Below are positions 47,944 to 57,580 of a stretch of DNA of 59,798 bases, one piece after another (position 1 is the first letter of the stretch; the number at the start of each line of letters is the position of its first letter). The stretch covers positions 1-59,798 of the forward strand of contig JAAETJ010001080.1 of the NCBI GenBank assembly GCA_024228495.1, given 5' to 3'. A program made the position numbers and the translations under genes. This stretch comes from a bacterium. GTDB taxonomy: Bacteria; Pseudomonadota; Alphaproteobacteria; Rhizobiales; JAKIUO01. The notes under the pieces were generated by a model. That model had not been told where the DNA came from, ran no database searches, and worked only from the letters and a program-made list of their open reading frames with translations.

Positions 47944-49038
47944 TCACCTTCGCCTGCGTCCTGGAAATTCGAATGAACGCAATTTGCGTAGAACTTTATG
48001 CGCTGTAAATATGATCTGACTGACACACCTAGCAGTGAAATCTGGACAATAGTAGAGCTCACCAGGAACTTGCATAATAATCCCCTCCTTTCCAACGAGG
48101 CCCTTTTTAAACTGCCCCAATCCGGTCGTTCCAGCCTCCCCACCAAGATCATACCATTTGATATCACGCATTCTCAGGAATTCGAGGATCGACCATTGCA
48201 CACCATAGCCTGCTTTAAGCGATAGTGCTTGATGATTGCTGGCTCCAAATACATAATAGGCCGTATCACCGCAGATACAAACGACAGCCCCGGCAACAAG
48301 TTGATCCTTGTGACGGCAAAGGAATATGGTGGGACGCAGGCTTTCTGGTAGATCGACCAGCATTTTGGGCAGCGCGTCAATCGGATCGGTGCTATCGAAT
48401 CTTTTACGTGAAATCATCGACGAATAGAGTGATTTGAAGGCTTCGATATCCTCCTCTTGATTACCAACACTGATGGTCAGGTCATTCTTCAGCACTCGCC
48501 GCAAATGATAACGCCACTTCTGCCCCAGACTTCGCAACTGCTCGTCTTCATCCAGCGTTGCGTTCACCACATAGCGATTGGGATCAATGTTTTCACGACC
48601 GCCAGTGAACCCGGCCTCACGCAGTGCTTTTTCTTCCATATCGAGCGTTTTTGGACAAGGTCGAGGCATAAAAAGTACTGCGTGTCCCTGCTTACGTCCG
48701 AACTCATTAACAAGCGCCTCAATGGCCGCGCTGTAATCACAAATATCAAGCGGAACCTCTCGGCGACGCCACAGGGGGCCGTGCTTGATATAGGCAATCC
48801 CACGCCCAAGCAATGGCAAGACAAAAAGCACAACACAGGCTCCTGCGACGATTTCATCACCATGTTTTAAAATGATGCATATAGTTCTATTTTTGCCCCA
48901 GCGCTCGTTCATGAATACGCCAGTTTGCTCCGGGCTGGTATCTTCAAACACATCAATCAGATTATCCCATGTCTCCTGATCCACTATTTCCAGAGTAAGC
49001 TCAACACCTGGTTTCGACTTTCTAGACTTTATTTTCAT
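47944..49038 (-). CDS. FemAB/GNAT-type aminoacyl or acyl transferase
   Basis: 364 aa with FemAB/GNAT_6-like fold; segments GIAYIKHGPLWRR, LRSLGQKWRYHLRRVLKNDLT and WYDLGGEAGTTGLGQFKKGL. Such proteins modify peptidoglycan precursors or exported glycans; in EPS loci they are thought to add acyl or amino-acid groups to the sugar repeat. Start ATG 49038 overlaps the stop of the preceding decayed gene (ATGA). Confidence 0.75.
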   Translation of the reverse strand: MKIKSRKSKPGVELTLEIVDQETWDNLIDVFEDTSPEQTGVFMNERWGKNRTICIILKHGDEIVAGACVVLFVLPLLGRGIAYIKHGPLWRRREVPLDICDYSAAIEALVNEFGRKQGHAVLFMPRPCPKTLDMEEKALREAGFTGGRENIDPNRYVVNATLDEDEQLRSLGQKWRYHLRRVLKNDLTISVGNQEEDIEAFKSLYSSMISRKRFDSTDPIDALPKMLVDLPESLRPTIFLCRHKDQLVAGAVVCICGDTAYYVFGASNHQALSLKAGYGVQWSILEFLRMRDIKWYDLGGEAGTTGLGQFKKGLVGKEGIIMQVPGELYYCPDFTARCVSQIIFTAHKVLRKLRSFEFPGRRRR

Positions 49039-49427
49039 ATTATTTCTGACTGTCCGTTACTGTTGATACATTTTGCTTTTTTTACTCTATTCACTATGGT
49101 CTGCCCTACCCCTACTTCACCATTCTTCAAGGCACGCTTGATAGCGCGGAGTTCCCCGGAGTTCCAAACAAATTGGATGCCGGGTTGTTAAGAGAATTCA
49201 TACTTTCCGATTTCGTCCAGCCTTTCCCCCGCAAGAACAAGGGTGACGTGAGACAGTTCCATTCCAAGCGCCTCCAAAGCCCGATGGATCGCAGAGGTTC
49301 CGGGATTTATCTCGACAAAACAAGTGTCCTTTGTTTCAGGATCAATGACAAACTGATCGCAGGCAATACCGTTATTGCCCAATGCTTCTACCATCTCTGG
49401 ATCCCGCCAATTATTTGAAACGATCAA
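49035..49427 (-). pseudogene. Decayed ATP-grasp ligase-like gene
   Basis: A 79-codon frame (no clear ATG start, TTG 49427) carries an ATP-grasp C-terminal signature: ACDQFVIDPETKDTCFVEIN then PGTSAIHRALEALGM. At 49188-49190 there is an in-frame TAA; beyond it the same frame continues (QPGIQFVWNSGELRAIKRAL...) to a TGA at 49035-49037 that overlaps the next gene's ATG. So the gene keeps operon structure but lacks its N-terminal two thirds and has a nonsense codon. ATP-grasp assignment rests on that motif (moderate). Confidence 0.55.
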
Positions 49428-50601
49428 ACATCCTTGATCGTTCCTTTCTACTTCTCAACAATTTGTTTGATTTGAGTAACAGATCTCGAAGGGTCCTGTT
49501 TTTCTTGAGGAAACCACGAGACAAAAGAAGCTTATGGGCACTAAAACGGGCAAGGAAGCCACGGCTTGTAAAAGCAATCAACGAACGGTTAAGGACCACG
49601 CTTTGCTGGCAAAATTTCATCTTGTATTCTTCATCTCCATAGCCGTAATCATAGATCCTAACACCTTGCGCGCAGGCCTGCTCCAATACATATCTGTTGA
49701 GCAATTGCCCTGGCGAAAGGCTAGCTGTAGGACCAGTGCAATAGGCCGATTGATACATGATCCAGCGATGGCGAGAGGTTAGAATATAGCTAAGGGCGAT
49801 GGGTTCTTCGTCAAGCATAAGAGCAAAAATTGCAACATTGCCTTTTGCTCCATTGGTTCTGGCGACGCTGCGAAAAAAAGTACTATAGTCCGGATCTAAA
49901 AAGGGGTTGCTTGCCCCCGTCGCCACAAGTTGTGCCGACTTCCATTCAATGAGCTTGTTAACAGCCTGATCAATGGATGCAGGTTCGCTCACACACAGGT
50001 AATTCAGGTCTCCAAGGCGCTTTAATTTATTCTGTTTACCATTTAAGCGGCCGCGCGTTCGACGCCCATAGAGCTGGGCCTCTGTATCGGACCAGTTGCC
50101 CGACAAAGTAACGAAATGCGCTCGGTCTGTCTCAGAAAAACCTCCTATACTGGCAAATTCATTCACTTCATCTAAGAGCATCACCGGCTGTTTTGCAGCA
50201 TTGACCAGATCTATCCCACCTATTAGCTTTGCAGCTAAACTCCACATTTTAACAGCCTTGGTCCTATCGAGCACGCCTCCAAAGGTTGGATGCAAAAGCG
50301 GCAAATTATAATCGTTTAGGTCTTGACCTGACCAGCAGAGCTGCCTCAATCCAAACTTCTGCTTGATTGTCAGTGGCAAGACGGCAAAAAGTCCTGCTTC
50401 ATCGGTACCAGCAACAATGATCGAGCGATGACCCTTGGCGCGGTCATGGCGCGCGCATTGCTTGAGCCAGTGCGCCGACTGGAACGGGGTAAGTGACCAA
50501 CCACTCGTTTGATCAAGGAGGACGTCGATCTCCTTGTCCTTGATAACCAGAAACCAGTTGGCGTTTTCCATGTCTGGAATAGAGGACCGTTTGTGAAACA
50601 T
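49411..50601 (-). CDS. GNAT_6/CelD-like acyltransferase
   Basis: 396 aa, FemAB-GNAT superfamily protein of the CelD/BcsL kind. Recognisable are SLTPFQSAHWLKQCARHD, the RGRLNGKQNKLKRLGDL basic helix and GQLLNRYVLEQACAQGVRIYDYGYGDEEYK. Probably adds an acyl group during polysaccharide synthesis. Start ATG overlaps the Wzy stop (TAATG). Second FemAB-like gene of the operon. Confidence 0.75.
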   Translation of the reverse strand: MFHKRSSIPDMENANWFLVIKDKEIDVLLDQTSGWSLTPFQSAHWLKQCARHDRAKGHRSIIVAGTDEAGLFAVLPLTIKQKFGLRQLCWSGQDLNDYNLPLLHPTFGGVLDRTKAVKMWSLAAKLIGGIDLVNAAKQPVMLLDEVNEFASIGGFSETDRAHFVTLSGNWSDTEAQLYGRRTRGRLNGKQNKLKRLGDLNYLCVSEPASIDQAVNKLIEWKSAQLVATGASNPFLDPDYSTFFRSVARTNGAKGNVAIFALMLDEEPIALSYILTSRHRWIMYQSAYCTGPTASLSPGQLLNRYVLEQACAQGVRIYDYGYGDEEYKMKFCQQSVVLNRSLIAFTSRGFLARFSAHKLLLSRGFLKKNRTLRDLLLKSNKLLRSRKERSRMFDRFK

Positions 50602-51896
50602 TAGCGATGCTCCAATCGTGTATTGTTTATTGGCTGATGATAGTCTTGCCGCACATTGAGACCAATTCCTTGGTGCTTGACCTCCGCGCTTGCCATCATT
50701 CCCCAGAGCAGTCCGATCAGTACATAAAAATGACGCCAGTGATCATTATCGATGACAACGCCTTCGATAACAACACCAATAAAGGAAGCATACACGGCGA
50801 TAAACACCCCTCGCGATGGAACCGGAATCAGACACTGCTGTAATCCTCGCGCCAAAGTCATAGCAATCAAATAGAGATAAAGAAATCCCCCGGCCCATCC
50901 CGCATTCAAAAACATAGTCAGGTAAACATTGTGTACCTCTTCGGGGTGCAGTTTTGCTTTATTGAAATGACTGGCCCCTATTCCAAGCGGGTTGTGAAGA
51001 ATGAGATCAAGCGCTTTTGCCTGCCCGGCAAATCTATTATTATCATAATCCTTTATGAGCACAACGCGGCTTTCCAAAAGAGTGCCAATAGTCTTGGATT
51101 GCATCGCGAACCCGACACCGACAACAATGACGATCAATCCGGCGCCAGCAAGAGCAATCAACTTCAGGCGATTTACGCTTTTTTGCGTTGTCACAAAATA
51201 CAGATAGGCCCAGCAAACCAGCGACGCGGCCAGATTGATCCAGGCTCCTCTGGAAAAGCTGATGAAAATGGCAAAAACTAACAGCATAATTGGTGGACCT
51301 AGCAACAACAACTGGCGCATATGACCAGAAATGATCCTGTATATAAGATAGAGAACAACCGGCGTCAGAAAAGGTCCCATGACATTGGGGTCTTTGAAAG
51401 TTGCTTTGGCACGACCATATCTGGTTAAATTGTCATAAGCTCCCGGTACGAGTTCAAAATAACCAATGATCGCCAAAACCGCTGTCAGAAGCGCGGCAAA
51501 CATATAACCTGAGAAAATCAGGCGAACACGGTTTGAGGGGTCAACCATTACAAACGCTGCGATCACAACCGATATAATACTCAAAAACAGAGACACAAAC
51601 ATATAGGGGATGGTTTCCCCTGGAACCGGTGAATAAACAGCTGCGATCATTCCAAGCGCGAAAATCGTAAGCCACACTGTCAATAGAATGACCAGAGAGG
51701 GACTTAGTCGCACCAGCCCGACAAGTGGTAACAAAACAGCCAAACCGATCATAAGGCCATCAAACGGAGCCGGTTCAACGAAAACCAGACCGCTCATGGC
51801 AAAGGCCAACCATATAAGAGCAAATGAGAGTTGACCTGTCGTCAGACCTGAAACGGAACGATAAACTCCCCGCGAATTAGTAGGCTTGTTCATCAT
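50601..51896 (-). CDS. O-antigen ligase/polymerase-like protein (Wzy type)
   Basis: 431 aa with about 11-12 membrane segments and a large periplasmic loop (Wzy_C/RfaL superfamily), where RAKATFKDPNVMGPFLTPV and LHPEEVHNVYLTMFLNAGW match the conserved periplasmic motif with catalytic-type His. Polymerises or ligates undecaprenyl-linked repeat units. Overlaps the next upstream gene by 20 bp. Confidence 0.83.
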   Translation of the reverse strand: MMNKPTNSRGVYRSVSGLTTGQLSFALIWLAFAMSGLVFVEPAPFDGLMIGLAVLLPLVGLVRLSPSLVILLTVWLTIFALGMIAAVYSPVPGETIPYMFVSLFLSIISVVIAAFVMVDPSNRVRLIFSGYMFAALLTAVLAIIGYFELVPGAYDNLTRYGRAKATFKDPNVMGPFLTPVVLYLIYRIISGHMRQLLLLGPPIMLLVFAIFISFSRGAWINLAASLVCWAYLYFVTTQKSVNRLKLIALAGAGLIVIVVGVGFAMQSKTIGTLLESRVVLIKDYDNNRFAGQAKALDLILHNPLGIGASHFNKAKLHPEEVHNVYLTMFLNAGWAGGFLYLYLIAMTLARGLQQCLIPVPSRGVFIAVYASFIGVVIEGVVIDNDHWRHFYVLIGLLWGMMASAEVKHQGIGLNVRQDYHQPINNTRLEHR

Positions 51897-53451
51897 GTAA
51901 TAGCTCTAGAGGTGTTTGCAGTAAAATCTGCAGATCAAACAGTATCGACCAGTTTTCTACATAGTAAAGATCGTACTCGACCCGTTTCCTTATTTTCTCA
52001 TAGGTATCGGTTTCTCCTCGCCAACCATTAATCTGAGCCCAACCGGTAATCCCCGGTTTGACCCTGTGGCGAGCAAAATAATCATCCACGACCTTGTCAT
52101 AGAGTTCACCATTCGCCTTGGCATGGGTGGCGTGTGGACGCGGACCAACAAGCGATAGGTCTCCCTTGAGAACGTTGAAAAGCTGAGGTAGTTCATCAAG
52201 GCTAGTGCGGCGAATAAAGCGCCCAACCCGTGTCACCCGGGGATCATTTTTACTCACAAGCTTTGTAGCATTTTGATCGGCGTGGTTCTCATACATCGAA
52301 CGGAATTTGAAAATCTCGATCAACTCATTGTTGAAGCCAATTCGTTTTTGCTTGAACAAAATGGTTTTGCCGCCCTCCAGTTTCAAGGCCAGCGCAATCA
52401 GAGCCATCACAGGGGCCAATCCGACAATCATGGCAGTCGCGACAATCTTGTCGAATAATAATTTCATAACAAGATTGCCCCCTGATATCGGTTTGTCGCG
52501 AAGATTAAATACCGGCACGTCTCCCACAAATGAGCAGGCCGTAGGCGTGACTTTTTTTGAGCCAGGATGGGCCGCAACGTGGATATCAATTGGAAACAAA
52601 TGCAACACCTTGAGAATTTTTTCAATATGTCGATGATCAGAAAGCGCATGTGTTATGATCGCTGCATCGATCGGATTATCTTGCGCAAAGCCAAACACTT
52701 CCTTCAATGCCCCTCTCTTCACAAGCTCGTTTGTGCTCGAAGGTTCAATTGGTGCATCACCATCATAAAAAACACCACTGATCCGCAACTCGTCCCTCTC
52801 CTTGCTTAAAAGTTGAGAGGTAATCTGTTCGGCGCTTTTCTGATCGCCGATGATAATTATATTCTGGGCGAGATTGACGGTTTTTATAATATTTTGCGTA
52901 AGATATAAAAGAATGACCCGCTCCATCATGAGCATCACACCTGCTGACAGATACCAACCCAGCAACCAGACCCGTGAATATTCAACACTTACCTTGGTAA
53001 AAAACGCCATAAGGACCACCAGCACAATCACCAAGGTCCAGCCCCCCCATAAACGGAGCAAATCTTTTGGAGACGTTGGTATTCTGTTGCTGGGATAAAG
53101 GTTGAAACTCTCAAAAACAACAGCTGTAATAATACCTGTTGAGATGATTGCCAACTGGTAGAACAGTTCTTGCGTGGGGGTTGGAAGATTGACATAGGTC
53201 AAAAAGACAGAAAAACCCAACGACACCACCACTATGATATCCAGGACACGTACAAGCGTGATGATCGTCAACATTCTGATCATGGCGGGGTTGCTCGCCA
53301 GTTTAAAGCGTTCATACTCAGTTCCCCGAGGACCGGCTGTCATTTCTTCTGGCGATATTTTTGAAGCATCAGGGGACGGTTCTGCGCGGGATTTATCGTC
53401 CGAAGATCTCAATCGATTTATGTCACTATGAGGCACGGTTGTATTTTTCAC
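51877..53451 (-). CDS. Undecaprenyl-phosphate sugar phosphotransferase (WcaJ-like)
   Basis: Initiating glycosyl-1-phosphate transferase, 524 aa. N-terminal membrane block (four to five segments, about 55-200), CoA-binding-like linker, and C-terminal PGT domain from about 330: SGGNLVMKLLFDKIVA, FKFRSMYEN, VGRFIRRTSLDELPQL, LVGPRPHA, and RHRVKPGITGWAQINGWRGE. Starts the minus operon 53451-47944. Start uncertain: GTG 53451 overlaps AAGGAG, so GTG or a codon slightly downstream may be used. Confidence 0.9.
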   Translation of the reverse strand: MKNTTVPHSDINRLRSSDDKSRAEPSPDASKISPEEMTAGPRGTEYERFKLASNPAMIRMLTIITLVRVLDIIVVVSLGFSVFLTYVNLPTPTQELFYQLAIISTGIITAVVFESFNLYPSNRIPTSPKDLLRLWGGWTLVIVLVVLMAFFTKVSVEYSRVWLLGWYLSAGVMLMMERVILLYLTQNIIKTVNLAQNIIIIGDQKSAEQITSQLLSKERDELRISGVFYDGDAPIEPSSTNELVKRGALKEVFGFAQDNPIDAAIITHALSDHRHIEKILKVLHLFPIDIHVAAHPGSKKVTPTACSFVGDVPVFNLRDKPISGGNLVMKLLFDKIVATAMIVGLAPVMALIALALKLEGGKTILFKQKRIGFNNELIEIFKFRSMYENHADQNATKLVSKNDPRVTRVGRFIRRTSLDELPQLFNVLKGDLSLVGPRPHATHAKANGELYDKVVDDYFARHRVKPGITGWAQINGWRGETDTYEKIRKRVEYDLYYVENWSILFDLQILLQTPLELLHDEQAY

Positions 53452-53586
53452 TCCTTAACACGCAATAACTGCACTAATATATGCAAATATTTTGCCATAC
53501 CAATTAATTAGGAACGATAACAGGATGTTAAAACTGTGAACCAATCAATACCACGCTCCATCAGGCTGATTTTCTTTTATTGAATG

Positions 53587-54669
53587 TCAATCCACATTCA
53601 ATCTTTTGAATCTATTCAACAGAGCAAAGGGGATACCTTTTAGATATACAGAGTTGTATTTCAGGGATTGATAATCACCGTTAAGGGAAACCCGTGGCAA
53701 GGCCATCAGATGCTCTACGTGTTCCTTGAACAAAACCCCTTTTCGGGTTGTCACGCCGGTCTTAAAACCAAATTCTGACGCTAATTCAAAATCTCGAGGG
53801 CCAGCGCTGGTCGCATCTCCGTAAGGATAGGCGTAATGTTCTATTTTCTTACCTAGTTCCGATTGCAGCTTCGATAGACCCTCACTGATTTCCCGTCGGG
53901 CCTCCGTCGCACCTAGTTTTGCGAGCGCGTAATGTCCTTTGTTATGGGCACCAAGTGTCACCAAAGGATCATCGGAGAGCTGCCTGATTTCATCCCAGTT
54001 CATGATGGATTGACGACAGATTGCTGCCATGTCGATATCATGCTGATGACAGATTTTCCTTATATATGCGCGCAATACTTCTTCATCAAGGCCGCGCAGG
54101 TGCCAATACATATGATTAAAGGTGGACCATTTTTCGGCAATAGACGCACAGGAAAATGTCCGATTTTTACCTTCTATCTCTATGGAGATCTTGTGACACT
54201 TTGAGATCACTTTCTCAAGGGCAACCCACCATAGTTCCCCATCACCGTCTGGATAGTCGGAGGGAATGTAAATGGCAAAAGGCAGGTTGAATTTTTTGAA
54301 TATGGGATAGGCGCATGTAAGGTTGTCCCGATACCCATCATCAAAGGTAAAGCAAACAAAACGCCTGTCGAATTCTCCCTCCTTTAACCGCCTATAAGCC
54401 TCATCCAACGAAACCACATCCAGCCCCTGATCCAGAACCTGAGTGATGATATCTTCGAGATATTGGGGGGTAATGGTCAAAATTCTGTTGGGAGCAAAGG
54501 CCGGAACCGGTTGCGAGTTTACCCGATGCATCGTATAGATCAGGCCAGCGCCCTGCCAATCAGCCGACATTAACTTATGTGTACCAGAATAGTAAATCGA
54601 CTTAAGCACGGTCTTCAACAGCCTTGTTTTCATCGTATCTGTTATTTGGAATGGGATGTTCATCGGCAT
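53587..54669 (-). CDS. Polysaccharide deacetylase (NodB fold)
   Basis: Carbohydrate esterase 4 family, 360 aa. Motif 1 CFTFDDGYRDN (metal-binding Asp) and motif 2 GAHNKGH (H-x-x-x-H) are intact. Lacks an N-terminal signal peptide, so a cytoplasmic or loosely membrane-bound form. Probably de-N-acetylates the lipid-linked polysaccharide. Its 5' end is 134 bp from the divergent glycosyltransferase start. Confidence 0.85.
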   Translation of the reverse strand: MPMNIPFQITDTMKTRLLKTVLKSIYYSGTHKLMSADWQGAGLIYTMHRVNSQPVPAFAPNRILTITPQYLEDIITQVLDQGLDVVSLDEAYRRLKEGEFDRRFVCFTFDDGYRDNLTCAYPIFKKFNLPFAIYIPSDYPDGDGELWWVALEKVISKCHKISIEIEGKNRTFSCASIAEKWSTFNHMYWHLRGLDEEVLRAYIRKICHQHDIDMAAICRQSIMNWDEIRQLSDDPLVTLGAHNKGHYALAKLGATEARREISEGLSKLQSELGKKIEHYAYPYGDATSAGPRDFELASEFGFKTGVTTRKGVLFKEHVEHLMALPRVSLNGDYQSLKYNSVYLKGIPFALLNRFKRLNVD

Positions 54670-54803
54670 CAAATACTTTCACTTGGAAACGGTCATATAA
54701 AGCCCATTATGCAATAACCAGGCCGGTTACCGTGACGACCCCTTGCTACAAGTGGCTGAGAAATTGCTTCTCCCATTCGACAACAACAAGCACGGGTATC
54801 CAA

Positions 54804-55946
54804 ATGAACGAAACACGACGTATTTTACAATGTCTTCGCGCTCCGGTTGGCGGTTTGTTTCGCCATGTAGCCGATCTCACCATGGAACTGTCAGATCGTG
54901 GGCATGAGGTCGGCATTTTGTGTGATGCGAATACCGGTGGCAATCAGGCAGAGGAACAACTGACCCGGCTGGAGCGGCACTGTTCCCTTGGGATTGTCCG
55001 CATTCCCATGCAGGTTCAGCCCGGCTTTCACGATATCTCGGCAATTTGGGAGACGAGCAAGCTAATTAGAAAACTCAAACCCGACATCCTTCACGGCCAT
55101 GGAGCAAAGGGGGGAGCTTATGTCAGATTGGCACGCATGATCCAATATGGATCAAAATCCCGGATCAGGACATTCTACACGCCTCATGGCGGTAGTCTTC
55201 ACTATAGCGCTGAAAAACTAAAAGGAAGGATATTTTTAGATCTGGAAAAGCGCCTGTCGGCTTTAACGGATGGAATAGTTTTCGAGAGTGCCTATAGTTC
55301 ACGCATCTACCATGAAAAGGTCGGAGCACCCAGCTGTCGTACAAAAATCATTCATAACGGTCTGAACAAATCAGAATTTTATCGCAGATCCGTTGAAAAA
55401 AAAGCTACCGACTTCTTATTTGTTGGCGAATTAAGACAGCTTAAAGGGCTTGATGTTTTTATCAAGGCTCTGTCACAACTCAATAACAAAAACATTAAAA
55501 CCACCGCCACGATCATTGGCTCGGGGAAAGCTGAAAAACAATTTAAAGAGCAGGTGAAAAGCCTGGGCCTACAAGAAAGAGTTTTCTTTCGAGGCACGAT
55601 TCCCGCCCGCAATGCCTTCCCGCAAGGAAGATGTCTTGTGGTTCCCTCTCGTGCGGAATCACTGCCCTATATTGTGCTCGAAGCGGCCGCAGCGCAGATC
55701 CCTTTAATATCGAGCCAGGTAGGTGGCATTCCAGAGATTGTCGAAGGAGTAGATTTCCCCCTTGTTCAAGCAGGAAGCGTCAGCTCTCTTGTCAATCAGA
55801 TGAATGATTTTCTGAATTCGCGCGATGAATATCTGTCACAAACCGAACGGCTGCAACACGTCGTCTCCAAAAGATTTCGAATTGAGAAAATGGTCGATGA
55901 TATCGTCGATTTCTACATGTTGGATCCGCATGATCGACACCAATAG
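54804..55946 (+). CDS. Glycosyltransferase family 4
   Basis: 380 aa from ATG 54804; a longer frame from 54624 has non-GT residues and overlaps the divergent gene. N-terminal domain with APVGGLFRHVADLTMELSDRG typical of GT4, and C-terminal EX7E motif AESLPYIVLEAAA. Adds a sugar to the lipid-linked repeat unit. Donor unknown. Confidence 0.88.
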   Translation: MNETRRILQCLRAPVGGLFRHVADLTMELSDRGHEVGILCDANTGGNQAEEQLTRLERHCSLGIVRIPMQVQPGFHDISAIWETSKLIRKLKPDILHGHGAKGGAYVRLARMIQYGSKSRIRTFYTPHGGSLHYSAEKLKGRIFLDLEKRLSALTDGIVFESAYSSRIYHEKVGAPSCRTKIIHNGLNKSEFYRRSVEKKATDFLFVGELRQLKGLDVFIKALSQLNNKNIKTTATIIGSGKAEKQFKEQVKSLGLQERVFFRGTIPARNAFPQGRCLVVPSRAESLPYIVLEAAAAQIPLISSQVGGIPEIVEGVDFPLVQAGSVSSLVNQMNDFLNSRDEYLSQTERLQHVVSKRFRIEKMVDDIVDFYMLDPHDRHQ

Positions 55947-55964
55947 TCCCGTTGATTAATAATA

Positions 55965-55994
55965 TTGATAACGTTTTGTAAATAATGGTATAAT
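55965..55994 (+). promoter_or_regulatory. Sigma70-type promoter before the Wzz/GumC gene
   Basis: TTGATA (55965-55970), 18-bp spacer, TATAAT (55989-55994). A small hairpin GAGACT-GAAG-AGTCTC lies at 56041-56056 in the leader. Confidence 0.55.
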
Positions 55995-56075
55995 TCCTGC
56001 AACCCATCTCAATCATCAAACTGCCTGCAGGCGTTGTATGGAGACTGAAGAGTCTCTAATTGTCATAAATTGAGT

Positions 56076-57566
56076 ATGAGTATGAATAACGTACAAGAAC
56101 ATCTATCGATTGATACGATTGAAATCGCATCACTGTGGAGTGCCGTTACACGTCACAAAACAAAACTGATATTTTCTGTGTTGCTTGTTGGATTGGCCAC
56201 CTATGTTTTTGTATCTTTTCTCACACCAAAATACCTGTCACATGCACAAATTCTAATTGAAAATAATGAAAGTGCCTTCATGAAGCCGCAAGGTAGCACG
56301 CTTCAAACAGAGAAGAATCCGCCAATTGACAAGATTTATATCTTGTCTCAGGTGCAGGTTCTCAAATCACGAGATATGGCGCAAATCATTGCCAGCAAAC
56401 TCCAGCTTGCAAACACCCCTCAATTCATCGATACGTCTCAATCCCCAGGTCTTGTGGGCAGTATTCTCAGCATGATTGGCGTGAATGCATCAAGGAATAT
56501 CCCGCTATCAGAAAAAGTACTCATCAAGCTGAAAAAGAACCTTCGAGTTTATCCTGTTGCAGATACACGAGTAATTACAGTTAGTTATAAATCCAAGGAT
56601 CCTGTTCTCGCATCAAAAATCGCCAATGCAACCGCTGATGCCTATATCAAATGGCAACAAGACCGTGGGGACAGACATAATGATGGCACCAATACCTGGC
56701 TTGGCAAACAGACGAATGAACTGCGGAGCCAGGTCGAAGATGCCGAAGCCAGATTGGAAGCCTATCGTATTGAGGCCGGACTAACACTCGGGCGAAATAG
56801 TGAAACCTTGAAAGTTCAGCAGCTTTCTGAAATCAGTACGCAGTTAACGGCAGCAAAAAGTCGCTACAGCGAGGCCGAAGCCCGTTCCACACTGGTCAAT
56901 ATGCTACAAAGAGGTGGCACACATGCTGATCCACAGGTGCTGAAATCACCGCTCATTCAACGTCTGCTGGAACAGAGGGTCCGAGTGCAGCGTCAGGCGT
57001 CACAACTTGCGCCCATCCTTCTGAATAAGCACCCAAAAATACGCCGTATCCGTTCAGAACTTGCCAGTATAAAAAAACAAATTCGCCTCGAAGCCGGCAA
57101 TATCGCCATCGGTCTCAAAAATGAAACGGAAATCGCCCGCAAACAGGTGGTGGCCCTTGCAAATAGCCTTGATGATCTCAAGAGACAAACGCAAACCCGG
57201 GGATCAGCACAGGGAAAACTACGTGTTCTCGAACGCGAAGCCAGTTCCAAGAGAGCCTTGTATGAGTCATATATAGGGCGCTATGGAGATACTAGTGCGA
57301 GGCGAAGCACCGTGCCTGATGTTCTTCGAGCCGAGATATTTCAACGCGCCTTTCCGTCCTTCCTCCCCGTCTTTCCAAACAAAGGCCTGATAACGCTACT
57401 CGCGGCCATGGCAACTCTGTTCTTTGGTCTGGCCTTCATTATAACGCGTGAGCTTTTGGTACCCACAGTGAAAACCGTCAATAGTCCTTTTGGAAGAAGG
57501 CGAGGGATACGGGATATATCACCGAACTGCAGAATTCGGAATATTGTCACCCATAGCCGAATGTGA
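56076..57566 (+). CDS. Polysaccharide chain-length determinant (Wzz/GumC-like)
   Basis: 496 aa. Wzz domain with N-terminal membrane segment (about 32-52) and a second near residues 440-460 (LLAAMATLFFGLAFII), separated by a large coiled-coil periplasmic region (about 200-400). No C-terminal BY-kinase domain: it ends soon after TM2, so a separate kinase would be needed elsewhere. Alternative start at TTG 56070. First of two genes transcribed from 55965. Confidence 0.85.
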   Translation: MSMNNVQEHLSIDTIEIASLWSAVTRHKTKLIFSVLLVGLATYVFVSFLTPKYLSHAQILIENNESAFMKPQGSTLQTEKNPPIDKIYILSQVQVLKSRDMAQIIASKLQLANTPQFIDTSQSPGLVGSILSMIGVNASRNIPLSEKVLIKLKKNLRVYPVADTRVITVSYKSKDPVLASKIANATADAYIKWQQDRGDRHNDGTNTWLGKQTNELRSQVEDAEARLEAYRIEAGLTLGRNSETLKVQQLSEISTQLTAAKSRYSEAEARSTLVNMLQRGGTHADPQVLKSPLIQRLLEQRVRVQRQASQLAPILLNKHPKIRRIRSELASIKKQIRLEAGNIAIGLKNETEIARKQVVALANSLDDLKRQTQTRGSAQGKLRVLEREASSKRALYESYIGRYGDTSARRSTVPDVLRAEIFQRAFPSFLPVFPNKGLITLLAAMATLFFGLAFIITRELLVPTVKTVNSPFGRRRGIRDISPNCRIRNIVTHSRM

Positions 57567-57580
57567 GAGTTGTCCATCCC

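Noticed and set aside
49150-49169. GGAGTTCC direct repeat at 49150-49169
   Set aside because: Falls inside the continuing frame of the decayed ATP-grasp gene and is too short to mean more.
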